Shown: positions 17,975 through 27,101, counted from the first letter of the stretch. The stretch is 64,000 nt of DNA from GCA-002727735 sp038134525 (GCA_038134525.1 JAYPVI010000006.1:62001-126000), one strand, 5' to 3'. The notes: a model not told the origin generated them from the letters alone. Numbers and translations: made by a program.

Positions 17975-19171
17975 ATGAAGAAAAAAGGCTTTATAGTATT
18001 AAGCCTAATCTTTGGAACTTTTGCTGTTCTAACATTATCACTTAAAAAGTGTAGTAATCCTGTTTTTATTCCTCAGCCGAATTTTGGAGAACTCAGTACA
18101 CCATTCGAATTTGTTGATTTTAATGGTGATACCATTACATCATGTTCTTTAAATGATAACATAATTCTATATAATTTTCTTTCTGTTGAATGTCCAAATG
18201 ACTTTGAAAAATGTCCCTTTAGGTTAGAATGGTTTAAGATTAAAATTTATACTGAATTAGTAGATAATTTAGGCTTTAAAGATGTAAAAGTAGTCACTTC
18301 TTTTATTGATAACATTCCGGACATTAATGATCGAATAAGTGAGTTCAGAAAATACAATGAAATTGATTCTGACAAATGGATCATGACATCCAATTCATAT
18401 ATTCCTTATTTCGATCAAGATTTTTCCAGAGGTAATCCATGGATGAAAAGGGACACCTTATTTGGATTTGAAAGAGAAGCCTATTTAATGACTTTATTAG
18501 TAGATAAAAACCAGCAAATAAGAGGTAAATATTTCACTTATAATTTCGGTGAGGTAAGAAGAATAACAAAAGAAATTAGCTTATTAATTAGAGAAGAACT
18601 AGAAAAAGATTCATCAGATAAATCATTGCCAATTTTAGGAAACAAAGACTATGATCCATCTGTAGAGGGGGACACGGCATATCATCATATTCCATATTGG
18701 TCATTTGTAAATCAATTGGGAGATACAGTTACTGATCAGGTTATGAAAGAAAAAGTTTGTCTGGTTGACTTCTTTTTTTCCCACTGCCCCACCATTTGCC
18801 CCATAATGACATCGAACATGAAGAAAATTCAAACTATATTGGAAAAGGATTGTATAAAAGATGTTGAATTAATTTCTTACACAGTAGATCCATATAGAGA
18901 TTCTGTAGGAAGATTAAGTGAATATGCGAATAGTTATAATGTTAGTGTCAATAATTGGAACTTACTAACTGGTGATCAAAAAAGCATTTATGAATTGGGT
19001 GTAAATGGCTACTTAGTGCCAAACCAAGAAGACGCATTAGCTCCCGGAGGTTTTTTACATTCTGAAAAAATAATCTTAATAGATCAGCAACAAAGAATAC
19101 GCGGTTATTATGATGGAACTGATGAAGAAAACATCTCAAAAATTGTTAATGACATTAAAAAATTACTCTAA
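17975..19171 (+). CDS. SCO1/SenC-type copper chaperone with two SCO-like domains
   Basis: A 398-aa protein, nearly twice the usual SCO length. One N-terminal membrane anchor (residues 5-24) is followed by two thioredoxin-like domains. The C-terminal one (about 238-398) is a normal SCO domain: Cys271 and Cys275 in CPTIC and His362 in GGFLHSEKI bind copper. The N-terminal one (about 33-210) has a related layout but Cys73 and Cys80 are six residues apart, and the His position reads GFEREAY, so the copper site is lost. SCO proteins mature the CuA site of cytochrome oxidase, matching the operon. Confidence 0.85.
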   Translation: MKKKGFIVLSLIFGTFAVLTLSLKKCSNPVFIPQPNFGELSTPFEFVDFNGDTITSCSLNDNIILYNFLSVECPNDFEKCPFRLEWFKIKIYTELVDNLGFKDVKVVTSFIDNIPDINDRISEFRKYNEIDSDKWIMTSNSYIPYFDQDFSRGNPWMKRDTLFGFEREAYLMTLLVDKNQQIRGKYFTYNFGEVRRITKEISLLIREELEKDSSDKSLPILGNKDYDPSVEGDTAYHHIPYWSFVNQLGDTVTDQVMKEKVCLVDFFFSHCPTICPIMTSNMKKIQTILEKDCIKDVELISYTVDPYRDSVGRLSEYANSYNVSVNNWNLLTGDQKSIYELGVNGYLVPNQEDALAPGGFLHSEKIILIDQQQRIRGYYDGTDEENISKIVNDIKKLL

Positions 19172-19232
19172 GAAGAGTAGAACAATTTTTAATCTCAATA
19201 ATTTTTACCATACTTTTACTTAAAATTTAAAA

Positions 19233-19781
19233 ATGAATTATCCATCAGCATCGCTCACCAAAAATGATAAAAAAGCAAATATTATTATTTGGGCTGTATC
19301 TGCAGTAGTTTTTGTTGCAGTTGTCATTTTACATGAACTTAAAATCGAAGTTGATTTGGGTTTTGACCCCCACATTTTTGCGCAATTGAACGCAATCATC
19401 AATGGTACAGTAGCATTGTTATTAATCTTTGGTTTGTTATTAGTGAAATCAAAAAAATTTATGGCACATAAACGAGTTATGAATTTATCCATTATTCTTT
19501 CTGTTTTATTTTTGTTATCTTACATAGCGCATCATATTCTAGCAGATAGCACCACATTTGGAGGAGAGGGATCAATAAGAACAATTTATTATTTCATTTT
19601 AATATCTCATATTTTTCTTGCAGGATTGTCCTTACCATTCATACTTTACTCCGCCTACAGAGCATCTATTGCAGAATTTGCTAAACATAAAAAATTAGTT
19701 CGCTACGTTTATCCAGTTTGGCTTTATGTAGCTATCACTGGTGTAGTAGTTTACTTCATGATTGAGCCTTATTATTCTTGA
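19233..19781 (+). CDS. DUF420 membrane protein, likely cytochrome oxidase assembly factor
   Basis: A 182-aa protein with five hydrophobic helices. Conserved His residues of the DUF420 family are visible (LNAIINGTVALLL, MAHKRVMNLS, YIAHHILADST, YFILISHIFLAG, SAYRAS). Family members such as S. aureus CtaM are needed for heme-copper oxidase activity. It follows the SCO gene in the oxidase cluster by 61 bp. Its TGA stop overlaps the TTG start of the next small gene. Confidence 0.85.
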   Translation: MNYPSASLTKNDKKANIIIWAVSAVVFVAVVILHELKIEVDLGFDPHIFAQLNAIINGTVALLLIFGLLLVKSKKFMAHKRVMNLSIILSVLFLLSYIAHHILADSTTFGGEGSIRTIYYFILISHIFLAGLSLPFILYSAYRASIAEFAKHKKLVRYVYPVWLYVAITGVVVYFMIEPYYS

Positions 19782-20020
19782 AATTTTTATATAAAATAGC
19801 ATTTTTGTTATTGAGTATTTCTTGTTCATTACAATTTATCTCTCAAGGATGCTCAACATGCAGAGCTCAAATAATTTCAAGTAGTAAAGAAGATTTTACG
19901 GTGGGGAATGGTTTAAACACGGGTATTTTGTTCTTAATGATTATACCTTACATCATTTTGTTTTTCTTGTTTAGAAAACAAATTGTTCAATTGTTCCGTT
20001 CTTTAAAAGCGAAGTCTTAG
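19778..20020 (+). CDS. Small CxxC membrane protein of the cytochrome oxidase cluster
   Basis: An 80-aa protein starting at TTG, which overlaps the DUF420 stop as TTGA. It has a signal-like helix (residues 4-22), then GCSTCRAQI with a CxxC pair at about 25-28, then NTGILFLMIIPYIILFFLF as a membrane helix. Similar small proteins with a C-x2-CRA motif and a GLN-x-GIL membrane segment are common beside oxidase genes in Bacteroidota (recognised by eye). The function is unknown; a redox or metal-handling role is only suggested by the CxxC and the context. Confidence 0.75.
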   Translation: MKFLYKIAFLLLSISCSLQFISQGCSTCRAQIISSSKEDFTVGNGLNTGILFLMIIPYIILFFLFRKQIVQLFRSLKAKS

Positions 20021-20027
20021 ATAAAGT

Positions 20028-20057
20028 TTGGAATTCTGTTTTTAGTATTTATATTTG
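20028..20057 (+). promoter_or_regulatory. Bacteroidota-type promoter of the metH leader
   Basis: TTG at 20028-20030, then 19 bases, then TATATTTG at 20050-20057. This is an exact match to the Bacteroidota consensus (-33 TTG, -7 TAnnTTTG) with standard spacing. Transcription would start near 20064, about 10 bases before the SAM riboswitch. Confidence 0.75.
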
Positions 20058-20073
20058 GAGAAGTTCTTTTTAG

Positions 20074-20172
20074 CTTATCCAGAAAGATGGAGGGAAACGG
20101 CCCTGTGAAATCTTAGCAACCCCTAATAGGTAGGTGCTACTTCCGGATTACTTAAACGTAAATCAAGATAAG
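20074..20172 (+). ncRNA. SAM-I riboswitch
   Basis: The core of the S-box aptamer is plain to see: AGAAAGATGGAGGGAAACGG, then GCCCTGTGAAATCTTAGCAA and CC. The P1 helix is CTTATC (20074-20079) with GATAAG (20167-20172), and can be extended outward by TCTTTT with AAAAGA. SAM-I riboswitches bind S-adenosylmethionine and usually shut off methionine synthesis genes. It lies directly upstream of the split metH and has a terminator downstream. Confidence 0.95.
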
Positions 20173-20199
20173 AGATAAAAGAATTAAAAAATTTATATT

Positions 20200-20231
20200 A
20201 AATCTCTTTCCAACGAAAGAGATTTTTTTTT
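20200..20231 (+). terminator. Riboswitch-controlled intrinsic terminator
   Basis: A perfect 11-bp stem AAATCTCTTTC / GAAAGAGATTT with a CAAC loop is followed by a run of nine T, ending 7 bases before the metH ATG. ATCTCTT (20202-20208) in the 5' arm is also complementary to AAGAGAT (20170-20176), which overlaps the 3' strand of riboswitch P1. Thus P1 formation with SAM frees the terminator, and without SAM the 7-bp antiterminator can form. Confidence 0.88.
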
Positions 20232-20238
20232 GCAGTTA

Positions 20239-21237
20239 ATGAAGGGAATTGAAGAAGTTATAAAAGAAAGAATTTTAGTGCTTGATGGAGCTATGGGAAC
20301 TATGATTCAGCAGCACGATTTACAGGAAGATGATTTTAGAAAGAATTGGTTTGAAGACCACCATAGCTCATTAAAAGGCAATAATGATTTACTGAGTCTA
20401 ACAAGACCTGAAATTATAGAATCCATACATCGAGCTTATTTTGAGGCAGGTGCAGATATCGTAGAAACCAATACCTTTTCTGGTACACGTATTGCCCAGG
20501 CTGATTACAATTTAGAAAAATACGTTTATGAAATTAATTTTCATGGGGCTCAACTTGCAAAAAAAGTAGCTCAAGAATTTTCTATGAAAGACCCTATGAA
20601 GCCAAGATTTGTGGCTGGTTCTATAGGTCCAACAAATCGAACGGCTTCTATTTCCCCGGATGTAAATGACCCAGGCTACCGAAATACCAGTTTTGATCAA
20701 TTAGTTGAAGCTTACAGCGAACAAGTTTTTGCATTATTAGAGGGAGGAGTTGATATTTTATTGGTTGAAACCGTATTTGACACTCTTAATGCTAAAGCCG
20801 CTTTATTTGCTATTGAAGAGACATTTTCACAAACCAAAAATAGGGTTCCCGTAATGGTGTCAGGAACAATTACTGATGCCAGTGGTCGTACGTTAACAGG
20901 GCAAACTACAGAAGCATTTTTAATTTCAATTTCCCATTTCCCCTTGCTAAGTGTAGGACTTAATTGTGCTCTAGGTGCTAGAGATATGCAGCCTTATCTA
21001 AAAACATTAGCTTCTAAATCATCGTTTCATGTTAGTGCTCATCCTAATGCAGGATTACCTAATGAATTTGGAGCATACGATGAAACACCTGAAATGATGT
21101 GTAATCAATTAAAAAAGTTTTTGGATGATGGTTTAATTAATATTATTGGTGGTTGTTGTGGCACAACTCCAGATCATATTCAAGCCATTGCTGAATTAGC
21201 TTCTAATTATAAGCCTCGATTAATACACGTAATATGA
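20239..21237 (+). CDS. metH: Methionine synthase, homocysteine-binding module (split MetH, part 1)
   Basis: A 332-aa protein corresponding to the first module of B12-dependent methionine synthase. Seen: LDGAMGTMIQ at the start, GLNCALG and GGCCGTTPDHI supplying the zinc-binding Cys residues. It binds and activates homocysteine as methyl acceptor. The ATG at 20239 is chosen; the TTG at 20230 lies in the terminator T-run. It overlaps the second part as ATGA, so the two make one enzyme from a split gene, as in many flavobacteria. Controlled by the SAM riboswitch. Confidence 0.94.
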   Translation: MKGIEEVIKERILVLDGAMGTMIQQHDLQEDDFRKNWFEDHHSSLKGNNDLLSLTRPEIIESIHRAYFEAGADIVETNTFSGTRIAQADYNLEKYVYEINFHGAQLAKKVAQEFSMKDPMKPRFVAGSIGPTNRTASISPDVNDPGYRNTSFDQLVEAYSEQVFALLEGGVDILLVETVFDTLNAKAALFAIEETFSQTKNRVPVMVSGTITDASGRTLTGQTTEAFLISISHFPLLSVGLNCALGARDMQPYLKTLASKSSFHVSAHPNAGLPNEFGAYDETPEMMCNQLKKFLDDGLINIIGGCCGTTPDHIQAIAELASNYKPRLIHVI

Positions 21238-23948
21238 GCTTATTAAAAGAATACGATTCAAAATATAAGTTCAAGTGGAATAACCTTCCATACATGAAAT
21301 TAAGTGGTTTGGAACCACTTACCTTCACACCTGAAACCAATTTTGTAAATGTAGGAGAGAGAACAAATGTTACGGGTTCAAGAAAATTTTTGAGGCTTAT
21401 CAAAGAGGAGAATTATGAAGATGCTCTTGATATAGCAAGAGAACAGGTTGAAGGTGGGGCTCAAATCATAGATATCAATATGGATGAAGGGATGTTAGAT
21501 GGCGAAAAGGCTATGGTCAGATTTTTACATCTCATAGCGGCAGAACCAGACATTTCTAGAGTCCCAGTTATGATTGACTCTTCTAAGTGGTCAATTATTG
21601 AGGCAGGTTTAAAGTGTATTCAGGGTAAGGGTATTGTGAATTCCATTTCCTTAAAAGAAGGAGAAAAAACTTTTATATCTCAGGCTAAAAAAATTAAACT
21701 TTACGGAGCCGCAGTAATTGTAATGGCTTTTGATGAAAAAGGACAAGCTGATAGCTATGAAAGACGAATAGAAATTTGTAAAAGATCATACGATATTTTA
21801 GTGGATAAAGTAGGTTTTCCCCCTCAAGACATCATATTTGATCCTAATGTGTTTCCAGTAGGTACAGGTATGGAAGAACACCGAAATAATGCCATAGACT
21901 TTTTTAAGGCAACACGTTGGATAAGAGAGAATTTGCCAGGAGCGCATGTGAGTGGAGGAGTGAGTAACGTTTCTTTTTCATTTAGAGGAAATAATCCAGT
22001 AAGAGAAGCCATGCATTCTGCATTTTTATATCATGCCATTCATGAAGGAATGGATATGGGAATTGTTAACCCTACTATGCTTGAAGTGTATGATAATATT
22101 CCAAAAGAGTTATTAGAAAAAGTAGAAGATGTTCTATTAAATAGAACTGATAACGCAACAGAAGTATTATTAGACTATGCTTCTACGATATCCCATGACA
22201 GTAAGGAAGCTAATGAAAAGGTATTGGCTTGGAGGGAAAATAATGTAGAAGAAAGATTAGAATATGCCTTAATAAAAGGAATTACTGAGTTTATTGAAGA
22301 GGATGTAGAAGAAGTGAGAAGTACAGTTAACCGTCCCATTGAGGTAATTGAAGGCCCTTTAATGAATGGTATGAATACGGTGGGGGATTTATTTGGAGAA
22401 GGAAAAATGTTTTTACCCCAAGTAGTGAAATCGGCTAGGGTTATGAAAAAAGCTGTAGCATACTTGACTCCGTTTATTGAGGCTGAGAAAAGCGAGCAAA
22501 AGTCAAAGGGGAAAATTTTACTCGCTACGGTAAAAGGGGACGTTCATGACATAGGTAAAAATATTGTAGGAGTTGTTTTGGGATGCAATAATTATGAAAT
22601 TATTGATTTAGGAGTAATGGTGCCAGCCTTTAAAATAATTGAAGAAGCCAAAAAACATCAAGTTGATATTATTGGTCTTAGTGGGTTAATTACACCATCT
22701 TTAGACGAGATGATAGATGTGGCCAAAGAAATGGAAAAAAATGAAATACATGTTCCATTATTGATTGGTGGAGCTACCACATCTAGAGTCCATACAGCTG
22801 TTAAAATTGAGGAGGCATTACCTTCTTCTCAAGCCATCCACGTTTTAGATGCTTCTAGATCTGTAACGGTTGCAGGAAGTTTGTTAGGTAAGGGAAAGAA
22901 AGATTTCTTAGAGAAAACAAAATCTGAATATCAAACATTAAGGGAGTATCATTTGAAGAAGAAGGGTCAAAAATCATTTTTAACCATAGATCAAGCTAGA
23001 AAAAATAAACTCCAAATCGACTGGAGTAATTATACCCCAACCAGGCCAAGAAAAATGGGTTCACATGAATGGTGTGATTTGCCGTTGAAAGAAATTATTT
23101 CTTATATAGATTGGACACCTTTTTTTCAAACATGGGAGCTTCATGGAAGGTTTCCCAACATTTTATATGATGAGATAGTGGGGCAAGAGGCTCAAAAATT
23201 ATACGATGACGCTCAAAAAATGTTATCGGAAGTACTTGAAAAAAACACGATTCAAGTAGACGTAGTTTATGGTTTCTGGGAAGCTTATAGTGATCAATAT
23301 GATGATATCCACTTGATAGATGAAAAAGGAGATCGAATTGCTATTTCTCATACGTTGAGGCAACAAACTTTAAAATCGACAAAAGCAAAAAATATGGCAT
23401 TAAGTGATTTTATTCGTCCTAAATCTGATAACGCTACAGATTATTTAGGTGCATTTGTTGTTACTGCAGGAAAGAATGTTGATGAATTAGCTAGGCAATA
23501 TGAAAAAGATTTAGATGATTATAATGCGATTATGATAAAGGCAATAGCTGATCGAATTGCTGAAGCAGCTACAGAATTTTTACATGAAAGGGTGAGAAAA
23601 GAATTTTGGGGATATGCTTCTAACGAATCATTTAATAATGATGAACTAATTAGTGAAAAATACAACGGTATTCGACCTGCTCCAGGCTATCCCGCTTGTC
23701 CTGATCATACCGAAAAGCAAACTATATTTAAGCTGTTAAATGCAGAAGAAAATATAGGTGTTTCACTGACAGAGTCATTAGCCATGTTCCCTGCTTCTTC
23801 GGTGTCTGGTTGGTATTTTGCTCATCCAGATGCTAAATACTTTGGTTTAGGAAAGATAAAAAAAGATCAAGTAATTGATTTGGCTAAGCGTAAAGTGGTC
23901 AATGAATCGGTTATGTTAAAATGGTTAGCACCTAATTTGGACGATTAA
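21234..23948 (+). CDS. metH: Methionine synthase, folate-, cobalamin- and SAM-binding modules (split MetH, part 2)
   Basis: A 904-aa protein. Residues about 30-320 form the pterin-binding methyltetrahydrofolate domain (NVGERTNVTGSRKF, DINMDEGMLDGE). About 330-600 form the cobalamin cap and Rossmann domain, with His438 in GDVHDIGKNIVG as the expected cobalt ligand. About 620-904 form the SAM-dependent activation domain (RPAPGYPACPDHTEK). Together with the 332-aa partner it makes a complete MetH. The 3' end overlaps the convergent DsbD-like gene by 17 bp. Confidence 0.95.
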   Translation: MSLLKEYDSKYKFKWNNLPYMKLSGLEPLTFTPETNFVNVGERTNVTGSRKFLRLIKEENYEDALDIAREQVEGGAQIIDINMDEGMLDGEKAMVRFLHLIAAEPDISRVPVMIDSSKWSIIEAGLKCIQGKGIVNSISLKEGEKTFISQAKKIKLYGAAVIVMAFDEKGQADSYERRIEICKRSYDILVDKVGFPPQDIIFDPNVFPVGTGMEEHRNNAIDFFKATRWIRENLPGAHVSGGVSNVSFSFRGNNPVREAMHSAFLYHAIHEGMDMGIVNPTMLEVYDNIPKELLEKVEDVLLNRTDNATEVLLDYASTISHDSKEANEKVLAWRENNVEERLEYALIKGITEFIEEDVEEVRSTVNRPIEVIEGPLMNGMNTVGDLFGEGKMFLPQVVKSARVMKKAVAYLTPFIEAEKSEQKSKGKILLATVKGDVHDIGKNIVGVVLGCNNYEIIDLGVMVPAFKIIEEAKKHQVDIIGLSGLITPSLDEMIDVAKEMEKNEIHVPLLIGGATTSRVHTAVKIEEALPSSQAIHVLDASRSVTVAGSLLGKGKKDFLEKTKSEYQTLREYHLKKKGQKSFLTIDQARKNKLQIDWSNYTPTRPRKMGSHEWCDLPLKEIISYIDWTPFFQTWELHGRFPNILYDEIVGQEAQKLYDDAQKMLSEVLEKNTIQVDVVYGFWEAYSDQYDDIHLIDEKGDRIAISHTLRQQTLKSTKAKNMALSDFIRPKSDNATDYLGAFVVTAGKNVDELARQYEKDLDDYNAIMIKAIADRIAEAATEFLHERVRKEFWGYASNESFNNDELISEKYNGIRPAPGYPACPDHTEKQTIFKLLNAEENIGVSLTESLAMFPASSVSGWYFAHPDAKYFGLGKIKKDQVIDLAKRKVVNESVMLKWLAPNLDD

Positions 23949-24414
23949 TTTTGAGTTCAAAAGGGTATTGATAAGGAATACACATTTTATCATTACATGT
24001 CATATAATCAATAGATCCAGTTAGATACCCTTTATTTTTATTAAGTGTTACAGGCTGTTTGAATGTAGTTGAATCTTCATAATAAGCTAAATCCAATCCA
24101 AAATTTTTATCATATATAATAATGGGGTTCAGCTGAACTAGAGAATCTCGCAGTATTATCCCTTTGGTTTTTTGAAATTGAATTGATGTTGGTAGTGGTC
24201 CATCTTCAGGATAAGGTACATATATGGCATAGAGGTGCCACCCCTTTTCAATTTTTGCTTTAAAAAGAACTTCGTTATTTAATTTATTATAAGAGATTTC
24301 CCAAATAACCTTGTCCTGACTATAAGCATTTCCTGTATTCAAAATTAAATACAGAATGAGAAGACAAACTAAAGTTTTACTTAAAGAGATGATGTTTGAT
24401 TTAATTGATTCCAA
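23932..24414 (-). CDS. DsbD-alpha-like periplasmic domain protein
   Basis: A 160-aa protein starting at TTG (24414), inside the end of the upstream dsbD gene by 34 bases. It has a signal peptide (residues about 12-32), then a single DsbD N-terminal-type domain: KGWHLYAIYV and, near the end, DYMTCNDKMCIPY with Cys140 and Cys145. The same pattern occurs in the two upstream proteins, so this is the third copy in a row. The domain normally receives electrons from the DsbD membrane core. The 3' end overlaps metH part 2 by 17 bp. Confidence 0.72.
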   Translation of the reverse strand: MESIKSNIISLSKTLVCLLILYLILNTGNAYSQDKVIWEISYNKLNNEVLFKAKIEKGWHLYAIYVPYPEDGPLPTSIQFQKTKGIILRDSLVQLNPIIIYDKNFGLDLAYYEDSTTFKQPVTLNKNKGYLTGSIDYMTCNDKMCIPYQYPFELKINRPN

Positions 24415-26399
24415 GCTTCAACTCCACAATTCAACCAAGAAGCATATTCATTAACATTGGGGGTATAACTTTTAGGGTGGGTAAGTAATTTACCGTCTGG
24501 ACTTATTAAAACATAAAATGGTTGAGATACTTTTTGAAAAACATTGGCTTCAAATGTGGCCCATTTGTCACCAACTGTTCTTATTTTCTTTTGCTTTTTA
24601 GTGCCATCTTGCATTTTAATGGTAATTTCTCCTTGAAGTTCCTTTGGTAATTCTTTGCGATCATCTACATATAGAGAGACTAAAATGTATTTATTTTTTA
24701 TAATGTTAAATACTTGTTTTTCACTCCATACTTTGTCTTCCATTCGTCTACAGTTTACACAAGTATGACCAGTAAAGTCAATTAAAAGGGGCTTATTCAC
24801 TTCTTTGCTATGTAATAACGCAGTTTCAAAATCGTGAAAACAATCAAGTCCATTGGGACATTCACTGGGATACAACCAGCTATATGAAACAGGAGGAGCT
24901 ATGCCACTTAATAAGTTTAGTGAAATATAGGTATTAGTTTTTTCATTAACTCGAAATCCAAGGGCGAAGTATATGCCTAAAACAGCAAAAACCAAAGCAA
25001 TTAAAATTCTTGTTGGTTTTAGCGTAGTAATCGGGCTGTCATGAGGAAATTTAATCCATCCAAATAAATACAATGTAGTTCCAATTGCACATAATATCCA
25101 AATAATTAGGAAAGCTTCATATTTTAAGTACCCCCAGTGTTCTACAAGATCTGCACTGGATAGAAATTTAAAAGCTAATGCTAACTCTGCAAAACCCAAA
25201 ACTACTTTTACGGAATTCAACCATCCTCCTGATTGAGGGAGTGATTTCATAATGGAAGGAAATGCAGCAAAAATGGTAAAAGGTAAACCTAAACCAACAC
25301 CAAATCCCAACATGGCCATAGTAATAGGCACAGGACCTTTGTCTAATGAGCCAGCTAAAACAGAACCTAATAGTGGTCCCGTACATGAAAAAGATACTAT
25401 AGCTAAAACAAGTGCCATAAACATAACTCCAATAAAACCACCTATATCAGCAGCCTTATCAGCTTTATTAGCCCAGCTTGTTGGAAGTGTCAGTTCATAA
25501 TACCCAAAAAAGGAGAAGGCAAAAACCAAAAAGATGATAAAGAAAATGATGTTTAGTATCGCACTCGAAGAAATCTTATTGAGCACTTCAGGGTCAGTAC
25601 CCTGAATGTAGAATGGTAAACTTAAAGACACATAGACTAAAATAATTGACCCTCCATATAATATTGCTTTACCAATGCCAGAACCTTTTTCTTGACCTCC
25701 TTTAGTAAAGAAACTAACCGTAAGGGGAACCATAGGGAATACGCAAGGAGTAAACAAAGAAATGAGGCCACCTAAAAATCCCATTACAAGAAGCAACAAA
25801 AAACTTTTATTCTCTTCTTCCATTTCTCCACATGTATCAATAACAGGGGAGCTTAAATCGAGGTTATCTATTTTGGGAATTATAGATAATGTTGAGCTGT
25901 CTGTTTTATAAACTACTTCTTTATCAATGGCTTTACCCAAACTTAAATCTACTTCAAAGGAGTAATCTTCAGGAGGTAAGCATTGTTGGTCATCACAAAT
26001 CATGAAGTTTACATTTCCTGTAAATAACATGGAATCTGGATTTAATGCTTTAATACGTTGTTTAAAAACGGCTACATGACTAAAGAAACTAATTTCCATA
26101 TCCCATACAGGATCATATTTATTCTCAATATTAACTTCTTTAGTAATGTCTATTGTTTCAAAAACCCCATTTAAATTATAGGTAATATAGGTAGATAATG
26201 GACCCTCATCGCTTTGTAAAAATTGAGAATATAAATGCCACCCGCTCTCTAGATTTGCTGTAATAGTAACCTCATATTCTTGATTTCCCAAGTAGTTGGA
26301 TTTCACACTCCAAGTCACAGGATCCTCGGCAAAACCAAAAGAAAAGAGTAATGTAAATAGAACGGATAAAAAGTGGTATAATTTCCTTTGTAATTTCAT
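24381..26399 (-). CDS. dsbD: Thiol:disulfide interchange protein DsbD
   Basis: A 672-aa protein with three parts. After a signal peptide comes an alpha-type domain with Cys135 and Cys140 (ICDDQQCLPP). Residues 200-485 form the membrane core with Cys219 (FTPCVFPM) and Cys339 (SFSCTGPLLG). The C-terminal thioredoxin domain has Cys547 and Cys550 (HTCVNCRRMED). It moves electrons from cytoplasmic thioredoxin to periplasmic disulfide partners. It overlaps the upstream gene by 4 bases and the downstream gene by 34, so all three form one transcript. Confidence 0.92.
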   Translation of the reverse strand: MKLQRKLYHFLSVLFTLLFSFGFAEDPVTWSVKSNYLGNQEYEVTITANLESGWHLYSQFLQSDEGPLSTYITYNLNGVFETIDITKEVNIENKYDPVWDMEISFFSHVAVFKQRIKALNPDSMLFTGNVNFMICDDQQCLPPEDYSFEVDLSLGKAIDKEVVYKTDSSTLSIIPKIDNLDLSSPVIDTCGEMEEENKSFLLLLVMGFLGGLISLFTPCVFPMVPLTVSFFTKGGQEKGSGIGKAILYGGSIILVYVSLSLPFYIQGTDPEVLNKISSSAILNIIFFIIFLVFAFSFFGYYELTLPTSWANKADKAADIGGFIGVMFMALVLAIVSFSCTGPLLGSVLAGSLDKGPVPITMAMLGFGVGLGLPFTIFAAFPSIMKSLPQSGGWLNSVKVVLGFAELALAFKFLSSADLVEHWGYLKYEAFLIIWILCAIGTTLYLFGWIKFPHDSPITTLKPTRILIALVFAVLGIYFALGFRVNEKTNTYISLNLLSGIAPPVSYSWLYPSECPNGLDCFHDFETALLHSKEVNKPLLIDFTGHTCVNCRRMEDKVWSEKQVFNIIKNKYILVSLYVDDRKELPKELQGEITIKMQDGTKKQKKIRTVGDKWATFEANVFQKVSQPFYVLISPDGKLLTHPKSYTPNVNEYASWLNCGVEAWNQLNQTSSL

Positions 26400-27031
26400 G
26401 CTTTTCTTTTTCTAAGAATAATTGTAGAAACGATTAGTATTGTTATGAATCCAAAAATAAAAGTCATCATATAATTTAAATCTCCTTCATTGACATTTGC
26501 GTTTTGATTGCAACCTGAAATTTTCAATGTAAACTCATCCGTAAATGGCGGGAGACAATGAACGTCATCACACGTTTGGAAAGTGAATATACCATTAAGA
26601 TAAAATGTACTATCAGTTAAAAGAGTAATTTTCTTTTTTAAGGTGATAGTACTATCATGCAGATATAGCATTTCTTTAGCTACTTTATCATAAATTTCTT
26701 CATATTCTGGCTCAATAATAGAATCAGAGTCTAAATAAAGCAAAGAGTCTTCAGCAAGAATAATTTCTGTTGGTAATGAATAACAATCAAAGGGCAAATT
26801 AGCACCATTGATGTGCCAACCTTCAATAATTTCAATATTTGCAATAACAAAAGTTTCACAACCTTTTTGCTCCAAGGAAAAGCGGTATTTTACCTTTTCT
26901 CTAGGGTCTTCTTTAATTAGTAATTTCTTATCAACAAAGGAGTCATTAACATTCTGAGAAATAGAATTTGAAGCAAAAATTATAATGAATGTAAAAGCGG
27001 TTAATTTTATAATGTTATTCAAATTATACAT
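26396..27031 (-). CDS. DsbD-alpha-like protein with C-terminal membrane anchor
   Basis: A 211-aa protein. An N-terminal signal peptide is followed by a DsbD-alpha-like domain (EGWHINGANLPFDCYSLPTE and FQTCDDVHCLPPFTDEF, with Cys154 and Cys159). A single helix at about 186-206 is followed by RKRKA, which puts the domain in the periplasm. It is the first gene of the three-gene run and overlaps dsbD as ATGA. It is probably a membrane-tethered partner or competitor of the DsbD alpha domain (inference). Confidence 0.75.
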   Translation of the reverse strand: MYNLNNIIKLTAFTFIIIFASNSISQNVNDSFVDKKLLIKEDPREKVKYRFSLEQKGCETFVIANIEIIEGWHINGANLPFDCYSLPTEIILAEDSLLYLDSDSIIEPEYEEIYDKVAKEMLYLHDSTITLKKKITLLTDSTFYLNGIFTFQTCDDVHCLPPFTDEFTLKISGCNQNANVNEGDLNYMMTFIFGFITILIVSTIILRKRKA

Positions 27032-27044
27032 GTAAATGTTTATT

Positions 27045-27074
27045 CAAATTTACAAGTAAATTTTCTTGAACCAA
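27045..27074 (-). promoter_or_regulatory. Bacteroidota-type promoter for the dsbD operon
   Basis: Read on the minus strand: TTG (27074-27072), 19 bases, TAAATTTG (27052-27045). This is an exact consensus match with standard spacing. The predicted transcription start is near 27038, giving a very short leader to the ATG at 27031. Confidence 0.65.
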
Positions 27075-27101
27075 GAATTAAAAGCTGAATATCAAAGAAT
27101 G

